Source of the DNA: Spinellus fusiger
Lineage: Eukaryota > Mucoromycota > Mucoromycetes > Mucorales > Phycomycetaceae
Direction of reading: 5' to 3'
NCBI GenBank assembly: GCA_025094145.1
Contig: JALLLS010000031.1
Coordinates: 186,001 to 250,000, forward strand
DNA length: 64,000 bases
Positions 55,797-64,000 of this stretch are shown one piece after another (within the stretch, counting starts at the first letter, position 1; every line of letters begins with the position of its first letter). A model generated the notes under the pieces. The model ran no database searches. It worked only from the letters and a program-made list of their open reading frames with translations, and had not been told where the DNA came from. The position numbers were made by a program, and so were the translations under genes.

Positions 55797-57294
55797 ATGT
55801 CCAAACAGGTGAGCAATTCCAAGCGACCCCAAGGTAGGCACATCTTTACCTAGATTGAATGTCCAATGGAGAGTGAATTCACCCTTGTCCTATGGCTGTA
55901 TTAGAGGGGGCCTTTAAGCAGCAACGCCTTCCTGCCTGGCAACCTGTACTGACACCTCGCACAGCACTTCCTACTCTGTTTGTGCTTGGACTGATCTTCA
56001 CACCCATGGGAGGCCTGTTGTACTGGTCCAGTAACAGAGTAGGTTGTCTTTCTTTCTTTGTTTCCATCACCCGCACTGAACAGAGCGTAGGCAAGTGAGA
56101 TTCTCTTGGACTATTCCCGGTGCAGTGCCTATGCAAAGCCAGTGTACATGAACAGTGACATGTACAGCTACCAATTCCCTACTGCAGTGGATCCTCACAC
56201 CATGGAGCCTCCTGCCTACCACTACCAACTCACCCAACAATTCATTAATCCTGCATGGAAGAATCCCAACAACATTACAATCCAACAGTGTGTGATTGAC
56301 TTTACAGTGCCAATGACACTGCATGGACCTGTCTTGATGTATTACCGATTGACGAACTTTTATCAGAACAGACGCCAATACATCAAGAGCTACGATGCCA
56401 ACCAACTGCTCGGCAGTGCCATTTCATTGTCTACAGCAGAGAGTAGCTGTAGTCCTGTAGGAGAATCAGAAGAAGGACTTATTGTCTATCCCTGTGGTCT
56501 GATGGCGAACTCCATGTTCAATGGTAAAGGGAAAAAGGGAAAAAGGGAAAAGAGACTCATCCACAGGCCTAAACCAGACACTGCCTCCAATCTCACCAAC
56601 ATCCAGACACAGGCCACCTACACCTTTTCCTCCACCAACATTGCATGGCCTACCGATCTCCAGAAATATAAGCCCACTGCCTACACCATGGGGAGCATTG
56701 TTCCTCCTCCCAACTGGGCCTCCCGTTATCCCAAGGGTAGGTACGACCCAGACCACCCGCCGCCTGATCTGTCTACCATGGAGCACTTTATGGTGTGGAT
56801 GCATGTGGCAGCCCTTCCTGACTTTCGCAAGTTATGGGGCCGAAACGACAATGATGACCTCGTAGCAGGACGATGGCGTATTGTGATTGACTCGAGTAAG
56901 TGCTATTGTCTGTGAAAGAAGGAAAAGAAAGAGGAAGGATGCGTTGGCTGATGGTAGCTACAGATTTCAATACAGTCCAGTACAAAGGGACAAAATGGCT
57001 TGTTCTCTCCACCACCACTCCCTTGGGAGGTCGTAATCTGAGGCTAGGAATGACGTATATGGCCATGGGTGGGCTGTGTCTCTTTCTTGGTGTGTTCTTT
57101 AGTCTTCGTCAGAGCATAAAGCCCAGGTAAGAACAACAACAAAGACAATACGAGCACTGTCTTATTTCTCTGTACACACTAGGAAACTCGGAGATCCTTC
57201 TTATTTATCATGGAACCAGCCTGGAGGAGGACTTCCTAGTAATGCTCTACGGTTGGAGCGTCTTCATAAAGAACACCAAGGCAAAAGCAAATAA
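55797..57294 (+). CDS. CDC50: Cdc50/Lem3 family P4-ATPase subunit
   Basis: 416 aa from five exons: 55797-55833, 55905-56038, 56091-56895, 56964-57126 and 57183-57294. The short first exon (MSKQVSNSKRPQE) joins to GAFKQQRLPAWQPVLTPRT, the canonical Cdc50 N terminus. TM1 is TLFVLGLIFTPMGGLLYW. The extracytoplasmic domain holds DYSRC, YYRLTNFYQNRRQYIKSYD, YPCGLMANSMFN and the WASRYP region. The last segment, TTPLGGRNLRLGMTYMAMGG and LCLFLGVFF, gives TM2, and the tail ends LGDPSYLSWN. It chaperones phospholipid flippases (P4-ATPases) out of the ER and supports lipid asymmetry. A small basic insertion (GKGKKGKREKR) follows the FNG motif. The next gene, ATG27, starts 155 bp downstream. Confidence 0.95.
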
Positions 57295-57449
57295 GAAATA
57301 GAAATAGAAAAAAAAGAGAAAAAAAAGCCTGTCACAAATAGAATTCATCGACACCTTACGCACCTTGACCTTTCACTTACTTTCTTTTCAACTCTTTTTC
57401 TTTTTCATTTTTTGTCTGTGTGTGTGTTGTGTGTGCGTGTGTGTCTTTT

Positions 57450-59013
57450 ATGAAAACAATACTTTTAATTTTCTCTGCTTTGGCTGTGTCAACTGCAGTG
57501 GCTGTTCAGGACTACTGTCAGCCTCATTTTAAACCAGTGTCCGATGGTCCTTATGAACTTGACCTGTCAAAACTCAACAAGTAAGGCCTTGCTTGTTTCT
57601 CATACACACCCCACACCACTGAAACAAGGTCCAATAGTCCCTTTGAAGTAGTGCAGAAAACCACTACACCTCCCACCACACGCACCACACAAGTCAGCCT
57701 CAACCTGTGTGATGCCCTGCCTGTGCCTGAAAAGGACCTTGACGATGCGTGTCCCAGTGGCACTGTAAGTCATCCCCAACACACACATCTACATACATAC
57801 ATACATACATACATACATACATACACAAGGGTTAAATGAGATATGCTAGTATATCTGCAGAAGAATTCTTTACACAAAAAAGGAAATCGACACAGTGGTA
57901 GAAGTACAGCCTATTGCTGTTGATGATAAAGAGTGAGTGAATATCAATGACACGGAAGACTCATCTCTGGTATAGAAAGAAGCTGGAGGCTGTTCTCAAA
58001 GCACCCGAGGGAAAAGAAGATCTTTCCGAGAGTATGTTTTTTCTTTTCTTTTCTTTTCTATCTCCATAGCAACCTATGAATAAGACAAAAAGAACTCTCT
58101 CTTCTTTCTTCTCACTCACTCTATCTATCTATCTCTCTTTTATGAATGCGTGAATGGATGAATTAGACGGTGTTGCCTATACACTTGAATTGGGGGGTGG
58201 CAAGGTCAATGGAAAGGAACAGTCAGCCCACATCACATTGGAATGCGATACTTCTCTTCCTCGTACAGTAAGTGGTATGTCAGTCCTACCACAGGACTCA
58301 TCATGAGGGGGGGATAGGAGAAGCCCACAGGTCCTACAGTGCTGAACTACAGCAACAACAAACTATCATTGCATTGGAAAACACCCTATGCCTGTGCGTA
58401 AGTGAATTAAAAAAGAAAAGAAAAAAAGACACTTCTCGATGGATTGATGGCATGTGTGGGTGTGTTGGGGATGCACAGAACGAAGCCTGGAGAGAAAGTG
58501 CCCGAGAAAGGAGATCAGAAGGAGGACACCCAGCATGAAGGCATGTCGGGAATGGGCATCTTCTTTACCACGTAAGTGAATTTTTACAGATCATTACAGA
58601 TCATTACAGAGAGAGATCAAAAGTGACTTACCAATAACACTATGTCTGTGCCTGTGGGTTGGACTCTAAAGGGTGGCTTCTCTGCTGGCCCTCTACTTTG
58701 TAGCTGGTGCTGTTTACAACTTTAGAACACACAATGCGCGTGGACTTGATTTGATCCCTCATCGTGGTAAGTCCCCTAGGAAAGAGACATCGAGACAGGT
58801 TAGCTGATGGGAGAATCTGTAGATTTCTGGCTAGATCTGCCTTATCTGATCAAGGTAGGTTGAGGAGGAGATGAGTGGATCTCTCCCATCTTCCTACATG
58901 TGCCCTTGCTTATAGATACATGCAATGCATCTGTTCTATAGGATATCTTTTCTCATTTTAAGGATGTTGCTCTTTCTCACCGAAGAGGAAGTGGCGGCTA
59001 TGTTGCAGTCTAG
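57450..59013 (+). CDS. ATG27: Autophagy protein Atg27
   Basis: 285 aa from ten exons: 57450-57580, 57629-57764, 57850-57932, 57976-58031, 58167-58267, 58318-58397, 58479-58571, 58672-58766, 58823-58854 and 58963-59013. All introns are GT-AG and the total is in frame. A signal peptide (MKTILLIFSALAVSTAVA) leads into a mannose-6-phosphate-receptor-like lumenal domain (YELDLSKLN, VSLNLCDALP, CPSGTYICR, LSLHWKTPYAC). The TM segment is TTVASLLALYFVAGAVYNF (about 226-244), followed by the diagnostic tail GLDLIPHRDFWLDLPYLIKD and GGYVAV. Atg27 cycles between Golgi, vacuole and pre-autophagosome and helps Atg9 traffic. The gene is hard to see from ORFs alone because its exons are all under 140 bp. 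It converges on the NRAMP gene. Confidence 0.93.
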
Positions 59014-59059
59014 TACTGTGAATCTGATGAAAGTGAATAAAATGAAAGACGATTTCTCA

Positions 59060-59218
59060 ATCTATTACACACTCTAGAGTATATAATATATATATATATA
59101 ATATATATATTATATATATTATATTTATATACAAATGCATCTATCGTTATGCAATAGGTAGTATCTATCTATTCTATCTATCTATCTATCTATCTATCTA
59201 TCATAGTAATGGGTATCG
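59060..59218. repeat. (TA)n and (CTAT)n microsatellites between ATG27 and NRAMP
   Basis: TATATA runs at 59081-59135 and CTAT repeats at 59165-59205 occupy the short 3' gap between the two convergent genes. Confidence 0.9.
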
Positions 59219-61152
59219 TTACAAGGTGACTACTAAATATCCATTCAATCCTATCAGCAGCAATGCCACTGCAATAGCAGTAATATTCGTCACAAGTCCG
59301 TTCTTATACACAATAGGGTCAGGCCATGTCTCCATCTTTGACACTGCCTCCTTCTGCTGATAAGCACAAGACACACTGGGTTGTGAAAGAACACTCTCCT
59401 TGAGACAGGGAGACGCCACAGGACATGCACGCATCGACCACGAATTCACTAACAACCCTCCACGCACAGACTGCCACAGACCCCTCACCCATGTCTGGGG
59501 CATCGACACAAAGGAAGCCGTTTCTTCTTTTTCTTTTTCTTCTTCTTTTTCTCCTCCTTCTCCTCTTTCTCCTCCTCCTTCTACCACAAGTTCAATCTTC
59601 ATGCACTGTTGTTGGGCAGTAAGATAAATAAGAGGCACCACAGCAAAGGGCAGCTGGATACTCAGTGCCACTTGACTCCCTACCAACATCATACTCAATC
59701 CCTGTCTTCCTGCTACACATGCCGCCACCATGGCAGGAAGGATCGCCATGGAACGAGTGACAATGCGACGCACCCATGGACGTGCTGTCATGCCAAGAAA
59801 CCCAGACATAATCACTTGTCCTGCCAAGGTTGCAGTGAGAGTACTGGATTGACCAGCACACAGAAGAGCCAATGCAAACACAATGGCAGCAGGAGGACCC
59901 AGGTATTTTAATAACAGATCGTGGGCACTGAAAAGATCCTGGACGCCCTGGTCTGCATAGGGTTTGTTGTAGAAATTGGACGAGGCGACGATAAGAATAG
60001 CACAGTTGACAAAGAGAGCAAAGGTGAGAGCAAAGACAAGATCCACAAATCCATAGTGAAGGTTGGATTTCATGTGAGTGTGGAGATACTCTTTCAGGCA
60101 TACTGTGTCAATATCACTCTTCTCACTGTCACTTTGACAGTGGTTTGTAGTGATAAACAAACCAGTAGATGAGGGATCTTGTAGGGCAAGTTTCTCATCG
60201 TGGTAGGAGGATTCGCTATTTTGGCTGGGAGAAGAAAGGATCTTCCAGCCTCCTTCATTGGAAGACGTGACATGCGGTCGTTTGGCACGCCATGACTGAC
60301 ATCTTCCTTGTGTGATGAAGCTATGAAGGTACAGATTGTGGGGCATCACTGCAAAAAGAAAAAAAGAAAAAGAAAAAAAAGAAAGAGAGAGTAAGATCGT
60401 CTCGTTGTTGGTTTCTTTTTGCTAGACTATCTTACCTGTAGCACCAATAATACCAATGGCAGCATACAGACACTCTGGTTCTGTAAAGATCTCCTTGGTA
60501 GGTATAAATCCCTTGATGACATCCACTGCCACCACATCAGAGTAAGCCAACTCAATGACAAAACAAATGCCCACTGCCCCCACAAGCAGCATAACAAACA
60601 GTTCAAAATAGCGAACAAGGCGTGTGGATGTACTCTCCCCTTCTTTTCCTTCATAGCTAGGCTCTTCATTGTAAAACATCAGCACAAGAAACACATCTGC
60701 TGCTGTGATAGCGACGCCTGCTGGAAGAGGAAGTTGTGGAAATAGAAGATTCAATGCAATAGCACTGCCAATGACTTCAGCAATATCAGTAGCAATAATA
60801 GCGAGTTCTGCAAGGACATAAAGAAGGAGGTTCAGCCATCTTGGAAAGAAGCGTCGTGAAGCAGCTGCCAGATCAAGGCCAGAGACTGTGCCCAATCGAA
60901 TAGCGAGGTTCTGTAGAAAGATAGCAATAGCATTGGAGAGAAGGATGATAAACATTAAACGGTAGCCATACATGGAGCCGCCTTGCATATCTGTAGCCCA
61001 GTTCCCTGGATCAAGACTAAAGAAGAGAAAGTGTCAGGCAAAATGTGTCTGGAGACAATGACTTACTATCCTACTGCTATCATAAACCCTGGGCCAATGA
61101 ATCCTGTCAGAGTGCGCAGGTACGTATAGGCCTTGTTCATGGTGTGAGACAT
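59219..61152 (-). CDS. NRAMP-family divalent metal transporter
   Basis: 598 aa from three exons: 61152-61067, 61016-60436 and 60348-59219. The first join rebuilds GYLDPGNWATDM in TM1 (metal ligands Asp and Asn) and the second GATVMPHNLYLHS in TM6 (Met and His); both are the NRAMP/Smf substrate-site motifs. About twelve membrane segments follow the family order. Loop insertions include an acidic EGGGERGEGGEKEEEKEKE tract between late TMs. These proton-coupled transporters move Mn2+/Fe2+ into the cytosol from outside or from the vacuole. I took the first in-frame ATG at 61152. An additional 5' exon is possible because a good acceptor (TTTCCTCAG) lies just upstream. Confidence 0.93.
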
Positions 61153-62930
61153 GAGAGTAAGTCCTGAGGAAAAAAAGAGAGAAGAAGAAAGAGAGAAAAG
61201 GAAAAGGAAAAGAAGTCTGAATTGAAGAGCAAGTCACTCTTATGCCTTGTCTGTTCTTGCCTGTCTGTTGGGCTATTTCTTATAAAGATCTTACTTTATC
61301 TTTCATCATACTGTTGAAAATGTGTAATGATGCTAGAAGGGACCCATTAAAACTAACTCATCTGCCTACAACCCATCGTACCTGGCTAACAGACTTCTGT
61401 TTTCTAAAGATGAGAACAATGACTGCAAAAGAATAAAAATAAAGAGAAAAAATGGCAGAAAAGAGAGAGAGTCCTTAACATAAAAGACCAAGAATAGAGA
61501 TCGAAGGCTTGTAATAAACTATACTAGTGAAGTGATATTAATTACATATTGCATAGAAGCAGTAGAAATACCAATTCACAGGATTAGAAATTCCAATGAG
61601 GCAAGTAATTTAAATACAAATTAATAAATGCATATTCCAATAAACAGAGTAATATAAGTCTTATGGATAAATATGTTTGCTTCACTCTTCTGAATGAGCA
61701 AAAGAAGAAGAATTTCATATACAGAAAATAGAGTAATTCTTTATCATTGTATGTCTTGTATGATGACTAAGCTTGGATATATCAAGTAAAGGGTTTGTGT
61801 TTGACAAGACCACAAGAAAACACTGTTTCCATAGTATAGACAGAAAGCTATCCATCTATCAAATGGTGTGTTATCTTTTTTTCTTTTTTTTTAAGCAAAT
61901 AAATCTGTAGATATTGCTATTATTGCACTTTCCTACAGTTTATAATGTTTACTAAATATAACACTACCAGTATGTATTTTAAAACACTTTCTATCAATAA
62001 CAACAAAAAAATTCAAGAATGTAGTTTGACTAGTGATTGTAGATGAGGCTACTCTAAACAACAAGGCCTATATTGACCTTTGCTGTGGATTGAATAGAAT
62101 AAGCTCCACTAAAAATACCAATCTAAAGTTCCTCCAAACATCAGGTACTTTTCAATAGTCAACAAAAAATCATCAAATATAATATACAACAGTAAAAAAT
62201 ACTAAGTCCAGTAGTGAAAAACAAAAACAAAAACAAAACAATCATTCTTAGACCGAGGTAGATATCATTAAAACACCAACAGTACATGCTTTCATGACCC
62301 TATACACCAGGATGTCTTCTGGCTTTTAAAACAGTAACACTACTTTTCTTTTACGTCGTGAAAAGAATTACCCTTTACAGAACTGTGTTTCAAAATCAAA
62401 AGGTTTGCAAGTATCCAATTCATTATTTTCTTTTATAGAATTCCTCACTGTGATATTGTATTAGATAAATAAAACTAGCTATAACTAATACACATAATAT
62501 TTAGTATTGTTGTCGTCTTTGGATTTAACCAAAGGGAAATCCTGGACAGTTCAAAGAGTAAACAAAGTCTGATCTTTATTTACTCCTCTGTAATTCTTTT
62601 ATACTTTTCTAATGACTGATATCTACTAATAAAAACTATGAAAAACCCCCTCTTGCTAAATAACATCTTCTAGGTACATGCCTTGCTAACTCAATCTTCT
62701 TCTACCATGTAGTCCCTCTTAGGCAGTTTGTGTTTCTATTGAGTGGGATGATCGATCGTCCTATTTATGGAAAGTGATGATCTGACAGTATTTCAATATT
62801 TTCTTACAAGGTAATAAAAGTACCATTTTAAAAGTCAGCATCATCCCAATATGTATCTCAAAAATTCATTGACTTTTCTCCTCATGAACTGTGACTGGCA
62901 ATAAAGAAGCCTCTTTATCGTGAATAGACT
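61153..62930. other. Intergenic with old repeat fragments
   Basis: AT-rich. The segment 62290-62420 resembles 16741-16880, and 62506-62605 resembles the LTR-like sequence at 1623-1720. No gene is recognised. The region must include the promoters of the divergent NRAMP and eIF2D genes. Confidence 0.5.
62506..62605. repeat. Degenerate LTR-like fragment
   Basis: TTGTTGTCGTCTTTGG...AACCAAAGG...TTCTTTTATAC aligns with 1620-1720 next to the gypsy element, so it belongs to the same dispersed family. The far end cannot be placed. Confidence 0.5.
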
Positions 62931-64000
62931 ATGTTCAAGAAACCACTTTCCAACCTAAAGACCTTTAGTCCCTTGCGCTCCTCTGATAAGAGACGCTTCC
63001 AGAACGAAGCCTATGACGCCTATCCTCATATAAAAGAGAAATTCAGCCAAGAAGGGGTGTCTCAGCTAATACCGGACACTCTCCAGTCAGCCAAGTTCAC
63101 CACACATATCAATACCTCAGGCGTTGTCTATTTGGCAGATAAAATGCCTTTATGGATAAAAGTTGACCAGTCTTTACCTATTCCAACAGGTAAATCATCC
63201 AGTAGATAGAAATGTACAAAGGGAGCAACAATTCATGTTCTTGGATAGTTTATACACTGTGGCAATATCCCGATATTTTACCAATCTTATACACATGGAG
63301 TCCAGTGGTGCAGAAATTGTCAGAGGGTGCTGGTAATGTGTTTTTCTTTTTTCTTTCTTTCTTCTTCTTTCTCTTTGATATGTATCAATGCTCAATCGTC
63401 TATTTCCTGTAGACTTGATGATTCCTGGACTTGTACCTGGAGCGGAAGGCGTCTTGCCAGTGTTGAATACAGGTGATTTAGTGGCGATTACCATCAAAGG
63501 TTATGAGTGAGTGCAGGCCTTGTTTTCTTGTAGTTATAGTTTATACATATATTAAAATCTTATTAGCTATCCATTAGCCGTTGGTACTATGGCATTACCG
63601 ACTTCTCAAATAAAACCAAGGTCAGGCATGAAGGGTAAGGCGGTACATATCCTTCATGTCTATCAAGACCACCTATGGGCTATGGGGGATAAATCAGATC
63701 CTCCCGGCTTAAACATCACTCTTGAAGAAGATGAAGAGAATCAACAAGATTCCGTCCCTCAGGTCAAGGACAGCCAACAAAGGCCTGCCCCTCAGATCAA
63801 CAAGGAACAAGACACTACCACGAACCAACAGCAAACCTTGAGTGCACAGGGTAAATACAGGGATTCTGTTATTTATCTCATTCTCTAGAGACCGATGTTC
63901 TTCTCAAAAGAGCTCTTTTACAGGCATTTCAATTCAAAATTACACCTGAACGTACATCAGATCTACTTCCTATGCTGTCTTCTACACTGTATGCTTCTTA
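62931..64000 (+). CDS. TMA64: Translation initiation factor eIF2D/Tma64, 5' part
   Basis: The gene runs off the window. Exons seen: 62931-63189, 63249-63332, 63413-63506, 63567-63850 and 63889 to the edge, all joined in phase. MFKKPLSNLKTFSPLRSSDKRRF is the typical start of ligatin/eIF2D. The MCT1-like N-terminal domain leads into a PUA domain (TLWQYPDILPILYTWSPVVQKL, GADLMIPGLV, NTGDLVAITIKGYEYPLAVGTM and the GMKGKAVHILHVYQDHLW region). An acidic, Gln-rich linker precedes the winged-helix part (VLLKRALLQAFQFKI). The full protein normally continues with SWIB and SUI1 domains, which would lie beyond 64000. It recycles post-termination 40S subunits and can deliver tRNA to the P site. Confidence 0.93.

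Noticed and set aside
57551..57839. Short ORFs on both strands between CDC50 and NRAMP
   Set aside because: They are fragments or shadows of the ten-exon ATG27 gene once splicing is applied.

Overview
The window is a nuclear segment of an AT-rich fungal genome, most likely an early-diverging (Mucoromycota-type) fungus. The evidence is a set of fungal or opisthokont genes with many tiny GT-AG introns (44-250 bp): velvet factor, SRF/Mcm1 MADS factor, Msn2/Com2-type C2H2 factor, Cdc50, Atg27, eIF2D/Tma64, Hos4-like ankyrin protein, mitochondrial uL6 and a NiCoT transporter. A myo-inositol oxygenase is present, microsatellites are abundant, and the retroelement load is high. The species cannot be named from the sequence alone.

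Layout. 70-1172: DUS1 tRNA-dihydrouridine synthase (minus strand, two exons). 1.6-21.2 kb is a nested retroelement block. It holds a 6.1 kb gypsy-type LTR element (minus strand, 170-bp LTRs) whose pol is split by a solo LTR with an ATCAC duplication. It also holds four copies of that solo-LTR family, tRNA-promoter SINE units, a long LINE (minus strand) whose ORF1 is split by another solo LTR with a GCCTG duplication, a tRNA-Val(AAC) gene, a 280-bp repeat present in two inverted copies, and a second, 5'-truncated LINE. 21.2-24.2 kb is AT-rich sequence with decayed LTRs.

From 24.2 kb the window becomes genic: a conserved-looking unknown protein, an Rpr2/Snm1 (RNase P/MRP) zinc protein, a SAM + HMG-box factor (5 exons), a C2H2 factor (2 exons) and a NiCoT Ni/Co transporter (3 exons). 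A gene-poor stretch of about 6 kb follows (34.3-40.3 kb). Then come a velvet-domain regulator (7 exons including one of 18 nt), an SRF-type MADS factor with a CATA-microsatellite intron, a Hos4-like ankyrin protein with a KEP tract, and about 2.5 kb of tandem repeats. The dense end block is uL6m, METTL25-like methyltransferase, myo-inositol oxygenase, CDC50, ATG27 (10 exons), an NRAMP transporter and the 5' part of eIF2D (cut by the window end).

The host genes do not form one pathway. Several are regulators (velvet, MADS, HMG, C2H2, Hos4), two are divalent-metal transporters (NiCoT, NRAMP), and others serve RNA and translation (DUS1, Snm1/Rpr2, uL6m, eIF2D). Exon joins were worked out by hand from splice sites, reading phase and family signatures.

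The most unusual structure seen is inside the solo-LTR family: about nine tiny hairpins with stems that covary around a near-constant TTAT loop.
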